The notes under the pieces: generated by a model
Seen by the model: the letters and a program-made list of their open reading frames with translations, nothing else
What the model was told of the DNA's origin: nothing
Databases searched by the model: none
Source of the DNA: Pieris napi
Taxonomy: Eukaryota; Arthropoda; Insecta; Lepidoptera; Pieridae
Length of the DNA stretch: 64,000 bases
Direction of reading: 5' to 3'
Assembly (NCBI RefSeq): GCF_905475465.1
Contig: NC_062250.1
Location: 10,252,501-10,316,500 of the forward strand
Shown here: in pieces, positions 50,310 through 63,200 of the stretch
Layout of the letters: every line of letters starts with the position of its first letter
How positions within the stretch are numbered: the stretch's first letter is position 1
Translations under genes and position numbers: made by a program

Positions 50310-50315
50310 AATAAA
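50310..50315 (+). terminator. Poly(A) signal for WDR13
   Basis: AATAAA about 275 bp after the WDR13 stop on the coding strand. Plausible transcript end; not proven. Confidence 0.5.
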
Positions 50316-50765
50316 TATATATTACACGATTATCGTTAATTGATTTTCTTATCCTTACGTATGTCTATACTCCATGTTCCAAAACTTTTTTTTATTACAA
50401 CGGTATAAATGTATAAGGACTGAAAGTACCTAATGCATATGTGTGAAGTGGAATAGAAGTTGACGGTGTAGTATTTACCCATTTTTTGCCTACAAAAAAG
50501 TTATACGGATATACATTTGTAAACTGAAGAGAAAAAATTACATAATTTATGATTTAGGTCCCTATTTTATAAGTGTCAAGAAGTTCGTAAGTATTAAATA
50601 ATGGTTCGTAAGTTATAATATAATCATACTTAAATATTGAAATTTCAAGATATTCACACTGGTTCACTTTTTAAAGTCAATAATATTTTTTTTTTTTAAT
50701 TTTGTGACCTGAAAGTCAATAATAAAAAGAAACCTCTGAATAAGAGGTTATATTTTATTGTACTA

Positions 50766-51054
50766 CTAGCCGTTTCGCGCCCGCTTTGCTGGACGAATTA
50801 AAATAAATTTTATGTTTCATTATTTTATTTTTTTTCATATTTTTATTATTCTTCTTTTTAACTTCCCGCTAAGAAAATTGAAATATTTCGAAAATCGAGT
50901 TTTTAACAGATGTTGACGTTTAGAGGTTCTAGGAAGCCTCCCCGAATGTTTCCGCGGTGAAGTCCGTATGGATAAATTTTCATAAAAGTAAAACAGTGGT
51001 TTAGGCGTGATTGAGCCTCAAACGAAGACCATTTTCATTATATATATATATAGA
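50766..51054 (-). mobile_element. Non-autonomous Helitron, complete, 289 bp
   Basis: Minus strand begins TCTATATATATATATAATGA and ends gcgcgaaacggCTAG; the flanks are A before TC and T after CTAG. Between WDR13 and the minus-strand gene. Confidence 0.75.
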
Positions 51055-53951
51055 TAATTATTTAATCTTATATCCTTACTGCTTCGTTTCATATTGGAAA
51101 TATGTAATAAAAACTACGTTTTTGAATAAAGATTTGCTTATGACATTATAATACATAATATATATTCTAAGCTTTAAGATTTACGAAATAATAATTATTC
51201 CAGCTTTTACGAATAAATCCTATTGCAGTAAATTAATAGTTTTTTTAGTATGTCACGTTGTACTTTATTTAAATATAAGTAGTAAGTTCTTTACACAATT
51301 TAAATATGTTAGTTAGCTTTATTTTATTAGTAAGGCAATTCCTTTATTCCAAGCTTGCGTCCATATCTATCAAATTAAAGTAACACAAAAATTGGTATCG
51401 GCGAGACGTCTTCATTAGGGTTATTTATTGAGACAGTTTCGTACCAGCCATAACCGAGTCATTGAAATCGGTAATCCTTTTACAGAGTAACGTGGCTTAT
51501 TAATTCCTTATACTGAATAAACAATTCAGATCAAGAAATGTCGACCAACTTTTATATAGTTTAGTATTAGAGGCCTTTCAAGTATTACGTAAGCAGTTTT
51601 AATTAAATTTATCTCCCTCGTCCTCAGCAATGTCATGTCAGCAAAAGTAAGCTAGTACATAAAGGTGGGAATCCTCGAAAATGCATTTCGTTTTCAAGCA
51701 TAGGCAATGTGTGGGTAATGCGTAAAAATTTAAATAATTACTGTTAACGTAATCACCAAATAAGAAAATCATATCCCCCCTTTGGTGCTGACATAATACT
51801 TGAATGGCCCTTTACCAGGTAAGGAAATAATTTGTCTTGGATAGAAATAAAAGCACACACAATATCATTATTACTTTATTTTCCATATAAATACTTTAAA
51901 AGACTCGACATGTCACAATATGAAAAGATATCGGATACGTTCATATTCACTTCCATTAATTTTAAAAATAACAACGTTCAATCAATAAATATCGTAATTT
52001 TTGACAATTCATTCAAATAAAATCATTAATGTTAACGTGATCTACAACAATTAGCTGAAATTTCTAATCGTATAAAGAACTATTTAAAAAATCTAAATAC
52101 ACAGATCTTAACTTACGCTACGTCAAAAGCTAGAACTCTTATTATGAGACTCGGTTTTATTAATCTACAAATCTCAGTGTCTCACGTAAGTTACGAAGTA
52201 TACAAGTTTGACTCCGGTTTGTCAAAAGCGTATTAGACATGCGAGAGCATCCTTCAAACTTAGAGCTAGAGAAAGTTTCGACTCTGAATTTTTCCGTAGT
52301 CACTTGAAGCTGCCGCTACATATTTCCGCTTACCTCATGAATATCAGCTATTGTGTTTTCGTTTATGAATTAGTTTTTTATGTTATGTTTCCAAAACCAA
52401 GTCTCAAAACACGAGCTCTAGATCTAGGCTCTAATTTCAAAACTAATTATTCCTAATTGTAATTGCAACAAAATGAACATCTATACTTATTTACATCTGT
52501 ACATTAACGAAATATCGTAAAAAGAATAACCGCGTAGAATAAAATTTCAATACTTAAAAATCATTTAAAATAATATTTACAAAAATTAAATCGCGTCGAT
52601 ATGAAAATGAAGGATTGCACAAGAGGTTCAAATGGACGTATCGAGTGCGTACACACACATGCACACGCGGTGACGCCGTATTGCCAACTAAAAGAAATCG
52701 AGTATTAAAATGAGATATTTAGTATGGCAATAGATTTTAGCCACCGATCGCTCCGTACGCCTTTCACACTACTACTTAAATATCCTTACCTAACAATTGG
52801 CCTTTGTTCAGAAGTTGAGAGCGCGCGTTCCGATCCTAACACTACGAGATTCATTTGAATGTGCGATTTACTTGTGCGGTTATGGCCGTGAGAGTATTGT
52901 ATTTAAAAATCACTACAACTATGAGACAACAAAGTCAATGAGAAATTCGGATCGCGCCTTCACAACACCCGAAACCGATGGAAGATTGTGCGTGGATATA
53001 AACGCGCATTTGGCAAAATTTATCGTCCACTAACTAAACTATATTACGTATCTAGCAAGTAGTCTGACGGAGTATAAAATTTGGCTCCGTTCAATCACAA
53101 CGCCTTTGACACACATGTCAAATTTAAGATTCTCTCAAAGCTGTCACTTGTCGAGGCAAAGAATGAGCCGTTTTATTTTGTTGCAAAAAGAATAAGCTTA
53201 AAGGAAAGAAGTGTTAAAAAAGATTTGAAAATAATAAAGTCTTAGTCTATACTAACCTCCTAATTCTTAAAAACCAAATCAGATTTACTGTTATAACTAA
53301 AACGCTGATTGTCTCTTTCCATCACATTGTAAACACAATTGACAGAAAGAGAGCATATTAGTTGCAAAAGTGTATTATTTTAACGAAGAAAAAGTTTGTA
53401 TGGTAATTCGTATACGTATACGCTTTAGGCGTTGTGATTATCGTTGAACGGATTATAGGCCGTAGTGTAGGCTATAAAGCATTAAACTATATCTACAATT
53501 GAATTCACGGATTTTGTACCATTGTTCTGTTCACTGGGCGTTGTTTAGTAATATGTTTATCTTCAGTATGCGCTACTTTTGAATTGGCTAATTGACTTCT
53601 AATGACCTGGTTTATAGCAATTACTGATAAAAACATATGATGTAAACCATTTTGGGGATCTGCACTTTCAGTATTCTTTGATTCAAGCTGAAAGTATTAC
53701 CTAGACATGAGATTTTTATACTTATTTTATTCGGTAAAAAAGCAAGAAATGCTTTTTTTTATATTTAATTAGTTTAATAAAATATCCCGTCATGTCTTTA
53801 ATAAGCGCCTTCATTTTATAAACATACTATAAACCTCAAATTGCTATTGAATATTCTTTGTTTCTCAAAACAATGAGAATCTCAATCTCAATCTTTATAG
53901 TATATTTATAAACAACCACAATTTTGGGGACATAACTTGTTATCATAGCTT
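51055..53951. other. Intergenic and probable 3' UTR of the minus-strand gene
   Basis: No coding frame with family resemblance. On the minus strand AATAAA occurs at 51880-51875, a possible transcript end giving a 2.1-kb 3' UTR; this is a guess. Confidence 0.35.
53310..53356. repeat. Short palindromic repeat, family J copy 2
   Basis: tctctttccatcacattgta ... gacagaaagagag forms an imperfect hairpin; compare 54318-54366 and 5398-5436. Confidence 0.45.
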
Positions 53952-54277
53952 TTATGAGATATTCGAAGTCGGTTTTCGTTCCAACGTAGCCTTGGAGCTG
54001 CTCTCAATACCGGAATCTTCATCGCCGCTATCCAAAACCGTTCCCTCCCCTTTAACCGGCTCTACTTTATCCGGTTTTTCCTCTATTTTAATATCCGGAT
54101 TATCGGTTGACTCGGGTTCAGTTTCGACGTTTTCGTTGTCGGTTAAGACAATGTTTTTGGGATCGGCTGTGGATTTGCAAGTTGACTTTCCGAATGTCGA
54201 GAAAGTTGGTTCGGGAATTGGATCATCGCGTTTGATTAACGGGAGAGACATCATGATCGGGGTTTCGTCCGTCATCA
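53952..54277 (-). CDS. Minus-strand gene terminal coding exon
   Basis: Acceptor attttcag; the split Val codon joins exon 7 in frame. About 108 codons, acidic (PDIKIEEKPDKVEPVKGEG, LDSGDEDSGIESSSK), ending TAA. Confidence 0.9.
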
Positions 54278-57200
54278 CTGAAAATATACGATAGTCATAA
54301 ACTAAATCAGTACCCTTTCGTCTCTTTCTGTCACATTATGTTTACTCTATGATGAAAGGAGACAAAAGAGGATTATTGGTTTTTAGTTAATCAACTGTAA
54401 AATCTATATGAAACAGCAATTCTTCTATACAAAATGTATACTAATATATTATTTCAGTTAACTACACTATGTTTGTCAAAAGGACTATGATTAAGTATGA
54501 CTTACCTAACGGAGTAGTGGGTTCGGGACGTTTCGGCTTTTCAAGTACAAAATTAAACACCCTATTGTGCTTCGGCGAGGGGAGATGGGGGCTGGGGGGT
54601 AAATCCAGCTTCAGCTTATCCCTCGTATGTCTTAACCCACCCAATTCTCCCCCCGGTGAACTCGGACTGACCGATTCACTGGAACTCGTACTGTCTGGCT
54701 TCCATTCATTTAAATCTTCATCAATTGTGGGGGTGATGTCTACTCCTGAATCTGGGGTTGTTAGTTCTAAAGTTGTTCTGGGGATAGTGAGGGGGGGATC
54801 GAGAGGGGGCAAGGGGGACGGAGGGGGAAAGTCGTTTTCGGGTAGCAGGGATTGCTTGAGATGCATCCCGGGAAAGAATTGGCTCGTGGTGGATAGTACC
54901 CCTAATTCAAAAGGCCGCGCTGTTGAAGTTATGTAGAAGTCTTCGTCGTAGTCTGTAAATGTTAGATTATATTTAAGGCGTTGAACTAATCGCCTCTCAG
55001 CCTGAGGAAATGCGTTCATATCGCGGATATCTGTTTCTATGTGCGCAATTAACACTTGGACGTGCGGTGAAGGAAAACATCGAGATGATACCCGTTGTGC
55101 CTTATACTTAAAAAGTCGATGGTATATGTCAGACATAGGTAGCTAACCACATATGAAGAAAAAAAAGGTCAGAAGATACAGATCGCGAGGATAATTAACA
55201 AAATCTCCACCGACAAAGGGACAAATTTGACTTATTTGAGGGAAATAAAAAAAAATGCTACGTATTTTTTATGTTTTACCTACAAAAAGATAAATCTAAA
55301 TATTTACTAACTCCAGTGACCTAATACAAAAATATATTTCCATGTGACGAACAATATATCGGAATAACTTTTAATTAACTAATTACTTTATTTTATTCTT
55401 TAGCTGGCATCACTGCCTACTAATTTCAGGTTTAATAAACCTTTTTAAAAAAATAAAATGTTATCTTTACTTGTGCGTTTTGTACTGTTTGCGATGAAAA
55501 GGGACGTTAATTATCACTCGCCGTTATACCACTTTTAATGTGGAGCACCGCGCTTAATTAAATGGATACATTAACTAACAATCAAATGTATGTATAGACT
55601 CAGATGTTCAGACTCGTATTGAAATTGAAAAATGTTCCCGGCCAAAAAGGTTTGCCATCTCTGACATGTCAAAAAATGATAGCTGTTAGAATTCTATGGA
55701 ATTAAAAATCAGAGTATAGATTTTAATATTCCACGATATCTCAGTGAAGAGACAATGTATTAAAAAAAATACAGAAATCTGAGACTTCGACTTCCTACGT
55801 TTTGAGATTATAAAACATTACGTCATTGTTTAATCATTAAATTCAGAAGCCCCAATTAAGTTAACAAAAACTTAGTTGATTACTTACCAGCTCCAAAGGC
55901 GATGCCAGCTCTAAGAGGATACATGTCAAAGGGACTCGGCCCTCCGTACAACTGTCCGTAACCAACTTCGGCTTCCTCTGCGCTACGTGGGTCCCATTCT
56001 AGAATATCACACATGCAAGATTACTACGGAAAAGTTTAAATTACTTTTTTGTTGTTGGCAACATTATACGTTACTATTACGTCATTATAGTTCGGCAGTA
56101 GCTTAATATTTAAGATGAAAAAATTAAGTATATAATTTATGCGAATAAATGTAATGACGCATAGCAAATAAGAAAAAAATGCATTTTGAATTGAAAAGCT
56201 TTTGTTGCATATAAACTTTTAATTTCTCTAAGTTTCCTATCCTATATTTTGGAAGTTAATTTACTATATGCGTTTAATTAAAAGCTTACTAAGCTGCAAT
56301 TCAAGTAACGATGTACAGGAAAACGTAATTTATAATCATTAAGAGTCATATTTAATACTATATACATCAAAAAATAAAAATAGTTTTTTTTAATGTAACA
56401 AATGATGTAAGTGATGCCGCCGCCGCCCATAGACACTTACATTGCCAGAGGGATCGCAATTGCGTTGCCAGCCTTTTAAGAATTGGTGCGCTCTTATGCT
56501 GAAAGTTCTTAAGTCGAATTGGTTCGGAAATACTTGGGCAACTGGTTCCACATAGTGGTGGTGCACGGCAAAAAGTGACTTAAAAAACGCTCAGTTGTGG
56601 AACGACGGACGTCGACGTGATACGGTTGGAATTTCGCAATCTGCCTCCACGTCCGATGATGAAACTCAGAGGTATCATCCGGTGGTAAATGCGGTAGAAG
56701 ATGCAGAAACCCCACATCTCTACGCAACGCCAAAGTATCAAGCCGCTCGGAAAGTGACTGGTCGTCGAATCGAAGTGGAAGGAGGTTATTTCTATAGAGC
56801 CATACATACCGCAATAAGTGGAGAGATCGGGTAAATAGTGCGCGGGGGAGTCAACGTCCAGATCGCTCGCTTCGCGCGGGTACTCGTATACGCAATGGTA
56901 CTTTTGACGCTTGAATACTACGCGTTTTTTACCATCCTGCAATTGTATACCAATAAATCATTTATCTTTATTTGTGTTTTGTATGATAATAAAATTCCCA
57001 ATTCCAAAAATCTTTAGAATGCTACATTACCCCAGCTATTTAGTTTATTATTTTTAAAATATTTGTTTCGAAAGTACATAGTTAAGAAAATATTCCATCC
57101 TTGCAAAGCTGAGACAGGATTGTTCTTAGTACTGTATATACATCTATAATTCTCAGTTAGATTATGTTTTGTCACTTGTTTTTTCACGAGAATGAGTGAA

Positions 57201-60200
57201 TAAGGTAGTTTATCATCACGTCAAACCATGTTTAGCTAACTAATACAAGCATTTAAAGTAAAACGGACTTAGTTTCCGCTATTAGACGCACATTTGGTCC
57301 TTTGTATGTTAATACATATACAAACATTATAATTATTTAATCTTATAACATATTTAATAATTCTGCATATACAGTCAATAATTGGGGCAGTATTAGTTAA
57401 ATTATAATAATTTTAATAAGCTTGCAAAGGCACGAGAAAACAAAATTTTTTGGCGACAAGACGAAAGCAAAGCATGAAATCTACATAAAGTTATCGAGTG
57501 GAGAATTAAATAGTTTTTGACTCACCGCTGGTTGTTCTAGACTCCTAAGCGAAGATTTAGCTGGCTCCGCGCGGCAGTCCCACGAAGACGGCACAAATTC
57601 CACCTCATCACCTTCCGACCCTGAACCGGAATCCCCAGATCCAACAGACGACGCCTCATGAGCAGATTCTACCTCAGCTCGGCTTGGCTGACCATTATCG
57701 CGTTGCTGTTATAAAATACGAAGTTTTAATAGTTTGCTCGAAGTATATTGTGACATATATTATGGGCAGAAATCAAAGATTTTCTCTCTGAGTTTTACCC
57801 TCTGACTCTATGAGAAGTGATGATTAGCACAAATGAGTTATTGCAGCCAAATATAGATGAGAGGTTGATGAAACGACTGTTATTTAATGAACGCTGTTAA
57901 AAATCCTTGCAATTATATGTTTTTGTTTAAATATGAGAATGACGATGTCTGAAAGGCAACATATATTTATATAACATAAAATATATACAAAACTGAGCAT
58001 GCACAAAGCTAACGACTAAGCAAGCAACATGAAGAGCAGTACATGTACAAGTATCTACACGATTTTATATTTTACCCAGGGAGAAAGAATTTAAGAGGAA
58101 AAACGAAATCACTGGATTGTGATTGGTCAAACAGACGTCATTTGAAGTATTTCGCGAGTCAACGCTAGAGTAGAGACACTGCCGCTGGCGTTTCGCATAC
58201 ATTCTTACTCCCCATTGTAATGATACAAAATATTTCACTAATATAAATTAGAGGTGAAACGGATAGTTGCTGGACACCGAATACCGAATATCCGGCCGAA
58301 CATAGTCCAGTGATGGTCAGCTAATACTGTGCAATACCCAAACTCTACTTTTCAATACCAAAACGAAGTTTACCTATCAGCGCCCTGCAGCAGTGTAGGT
58401 ATAAAGCAAAATACTTTCGGAAGCTGGCCTTTTGACTGTCTGTTGCCTTTTAACGCAGTGAAATTGGTATTTATTAAAACTCAAACTTACTCTATTCATA
58501 TACGTAACCAAGTACACTTATGAACGTCAACAGAAAAGATGTTAAATTGATTCTAAATTTACATTTACTACCAGTTCGCAAGTCAAGGGCGTAGAGCGGG
58601 CAAGAAGAACTGACAAGAAACTCTCCGCCACTCTTTTTAATCGTTTTGAGTCATACCAATTGTTTGAACTGGAGCAAATTAATCCCAAGGATTAGGATAA
58701 TTTAAATAATCATAATTTCCCTCAGTGCGCTTTCAGTATTAATTTTCTGATGTGTTAATAAAAATGAATGATTCTGTATTATAAAGATAGTGCTATCAAT
58801 CTTAACGTGGTATTTATTTGAAATCCGGTAGCCGGCCGCATACAAGTATATTATGCGGTATTTGGCCGGATTTTAAATTTGAGCCGGATAGTTACCGAAT
58901 ATCCGTTTCATCTCTAATATATATACATTCTGTTACCAGCGATTTTGCATTGTACAAAGCTGTATGGACATGTGGTCCTTTTATCACTAATAGATTCAAT
59001 TTAAACATAATAAATCAATATAACTAGTTACAGTGTAGTCTAGTTTTTGATTTATTGTCATAAGACCACGAATAACTAATATAAGAATGATGCTTTGTAA
59101 TAACAGCGAACAATTTATCTGGGAAATTCTAGTATCCTGTTCTTTCAGAAAACCTTATTAAAACAGAAAACAAATAATTTATTGCGATAATAGAAATTAC
59201 TGGCGACATTATGTGTAGCTTAAGAGAATTGAGATTTTTATCTCGTTCATTCTCGAAAATTCAAAATATTCGTGTCCCAAATAAATTAATCGCCGATAAA
59301 AAGGTGACACTCACGTGTTGGAAATGCGTGTTCGGCACAAGGGCTGTCTCGTGTCCGTCGCCGTCCTAATCACACGACACATGCAAGCACACCGACACCA
59401 AATATGTACCGTCACCAAATATTTAGCAAGCAATAATAATTTAATTTGTAGTATGCGCGTATACGCGTTATTACGCGCACGGCATAAACTGTATGTCTTT
59501 TGTTATTAATTGACATTTTAACCTTAACTTGTAGGTGAAACGAAAGTATGATAAATTACTCAACATTTATATTTTTATGGATGTTAAGCACATTCTTAAA
59601 CAATCGTTTAATCAGAATTATTTTAAACAAATTCAAATATGTAATACTCTGATTTTTAATTCCGTAGAATTTTGACGGCTATCATTTTTTGACATGTTAG
59701 AGATTACAAACATTTTTGGCTCGGCACATTCTTCAATTTCAATACGAGTCCGAATATCAGACTCTAAACATACATTTTATTAAGTGCAGTGCTCCACATT
59801 AAAAGTGGTTTTACGGCGAGAAATAATTGCGTCCCTTTTCATTAAAAACAGTAAAAAACGCATAAGTGAAGATAACATTTTATGTTTTTAAAAAGGTTTA
59901 CCAAACCTGGAATTAGTAGGCAGTGATGCCAGCTAAAAAATAAAATATTGTAATTAAAGTGAATTGGATATATTGTTCGTGATATTGAAATATTTATATT
60001 TACGTTTGTGTATGTAAAACATAAAAATACGTAGCATTTTATTTTTTCAAATGAGTCAAACTTGTCCCTTTTTCGGTGAACTTTTTTTAGTAACAACTTA
60101 TTAAATGTCGGAATTCTACGGAATGAAAAATCAGAGTTTAGGTCGACTATATGTTGGTCCACATAACAAAACTGTAGTTGTATACAGAGCGTTATTTAAA

Positions 60201-63200
60201 ATCTCTTATAGTCATGACTAAGGGGTCATTGTTCGTACATTATAAAATTAAAAATTTGTCTAACACTAATATTTGAAAACGGTACATTATAAAAAGGGCT
60301 TAACTATTTGGGATTATATGTAGTGTAATTAAACCAGTCTGAAAATTTTTGGGTTTCTATTTCAAGATCTTTATTAAAACAGTTCGGGAGAGGTTATTTC
60401 TAGCAAAAAGACAAAACACATTACAGAGCGCTAGGCGCCATATGCAAAAAGCATTCAAAATAAAACCCTTAAAATATCTTTCGTCGTGAAACTTACCTTC
60501 CATATAAATTCCCCACTAGACGAATTAGTAGAATGTGAGTCAGTATCGCTATCCCACTCTTTCAATAGCTCGGAGGGCTTGTCTTTGTCCGTAGTGCTGT
60601 CTCGCTCGCACTCGGGGGATGTCGGTTCAGTTGGTGATTCTTGTGTGAAAGAGGTACTCATTATTTCTGTTCCAGGGCCTGAAATTATTGAGAAATTTTC
60701 AATTAGAATTTACACAATTTTTTAAAGAATCATAGTTCTGTTTTTTATATTATATTAAAATAAATCTTAATGTATGAAACGTAAGATAAGAAACAAAATA
60801 ATAACGTGTACGTGTGTAGATAATCTAGCAAGTCTTAAATGTTATAGAATATTATCATCCACTGCTTAAAAATTAGTACAATAATTGTTAATAAATAAAC
60901 AAAATATTATGGAGGCAAAGGCAAGCAAACTATCATAAAGATTTGACTATTTAAAAATACATTTTAACTATGATAATAACTACGAAAAAAATGTACCTGT
61001 GAATCTTATATCACTTAGGAGTGGAAAGTACGCATCAAGCTGACAAAAATTCTTTTCATTTTGCAAAAAATCCTGAGTGACCGCCACTTTTTCTTCACTA
61101 TCACTTTGGATTTTCGTCTGTTCAGAAACATCTTTCGTTGGACTTTGGGATCCTGAAACATGGTTTGTTTCATTTTTGGTCCCTTTCGTTTCGTTGGCTT
61201 CATTGTCATCCACATTACTCTCTAGAAGTTCTTCAAAAGTTTCGTTTATAAAATTTACGGTTGCGAATACTTGGTTGCTTCCGTTACATTTGGTATCCTC
61301 CCTTACTTCCTCTTCAGAGTCTTTTATAAAACTTTTCTCAAGAATATTGCTTGACAAATTCACATCTATGTCTTCATCTGCTTTAGGTCTACTTAAATCT
61401 TCTCCGAGCCCATCGATAGTCTGACCCTTATTAATCTTAGCTAAAAGCGGGCTTTCAGTGATTATAATCGAATGTGGCTGTTCATTTTCATCTAAATCCA
61501 AATCAGTCACAAAACCATCGTGATTGTCCCGGTCAGGCGAATCCCTAAAACTTGCGAACGTCGGATTTATAATGACAGACTGTTCTTGCCCAAGTTTACT
61601 CGTTGAAGGAGTAATGTCTCTATTCATAAAGCTATTTATCGCGTGTTCACTCGTCGTCCTCTCACTGCTCAGTAGCATTGAACTAGCATCGATTAGGGAC
61701 AGTAAGTCTTGTGGACGATTTCTAGCGAATGCCTCGAAGTTCCGAAACCCCTCTGATCCAACGCCGCTTTCGTCGCTTCGAGACTTATCCAAAGATTGCA
61801 TATCCTGTGGTTTTGAGGCGGCGGAATTTTCAAAATCAGAATAAGAGATAGTTTTTTTCGATACAGCCAAACTATCGTTGCTGTTTTGACTAAGATGGTT
61901 GTCTCTATCAGAATTTTCACCGTTAGAGCTTACGCATTCGGTACTAGTTTTAGAGATATCTTGTGGTCTTATTTCCGCAGATTGGATGAACGATTGAAAG
62001 TTTATCAGACTAAGGCTTGTTTCAGAATTGTCTGCTTTTGTTTCTGAGACTTTAAACGGGATAGAATCGCTTGAAGTTACTTGTTGATCTTCGCTTTTAC
62101 TATACGATCTCTCTTGTGGCTTTGTTTCGGCTGAATCTAGGAATGATTGAAATGATTTTAAACTATTATCGTCGTCCACAGCGTTGACTATATTTTTTGT
62201 TTCCTTATTGGCTATTTTGTAAGCGTTCGATAAATCTTGCGGCCGCATTTCCACCGACATCATAAAAGAATCTGTATTTTTTGAACTGTCATCATTAGTG
62301 TAACAATTCAAAATTTCTTCTTTGTGACTGATCCCATTGCTTTCACTAGTATTTGAATTTTGTGGTCTAATTTCAGCTGACTGCACAAATATATCAAAAT
62401 TTTTCGAACTAACTTCACTCGTTTCGGGAAATTCAAAATTATTACAAGTTATTTTAGACGTTTCTAAATATTCAACCACATTTGTATTATTGGATATTTC
62501 TTGGGGCCGTACTTCTGCTGAACGCATAAAAGTTTCAAAGTTAGATACACTATCACTTATTCCACTTTTATCATCACTTATTCGATTTGTATTCAAAACA
62601 CTATCGCTCATACGATAAACGTCTTCCTCTTTGGCGTTAATCGGTGACACTTCATTTAAAAAAGATGAAGTTATAGCACTTATTTCAGTGTCTCCATCCT
62701 TTACTTTCGTTATGGTACACGCAACAACTTCTCCCATATTATCATCGGCCTCGGTCACCGGAGTGCTCGTCATGGTATTTATGACATCTTTGAAATTAAT
62801 ATTTGAATAATCGTTAAGTACAGGATAATTGATATCTTTATTATGATCCTCGAAAGTTATTTCTACACTATCCATTTTATTCAGTTTCGGAATAGAGACT
62901 ACTTCCGGAGAATCGAACGCGTAAATTTTATCCTCAGCTTTAGTCACCGGAGTGACGTTCAACACATCGCCCATCGGAGATCGCCTCACTAATTCCGGCT
63001 GCGGTAACTTCCACGTATCGTCGAAGGCAGAAGCGAGTTCGGTGGTACAGTTCGAAAACGAAGGCATTCCGGATCCGAGCGTGCCGTAAGCTAAATCTTT
63101 AGTTTGAGTATTTTTGGTGGAATCGTTGAGATCCGATTTTGTGTTAGCGGATGGCGTCGTCTTGACTTTGGTGTAGGTGTTATTATCGTTAGCGGTGATG

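Noticed and set aside
54469..54936. 155-codon plus-strand ORF
   Set aside because: Antisense shadow of the proline-rich exon on the minus strand.
56580..56942. 120-codon minus-strand ORF
   Set aside because: Only 56810-56936 is host coding sequence; the rest is a LINE relic read past a good donor.
59842..60162. 106-codon minus-strand ORF
   Set aside because: Lies in the non-coding family H element and matches no transposase.
61077..61844. Plus-strand ORFs of about 106-115 codons
   Set aside because: Antisense shadows of the giant minus-strand exon.
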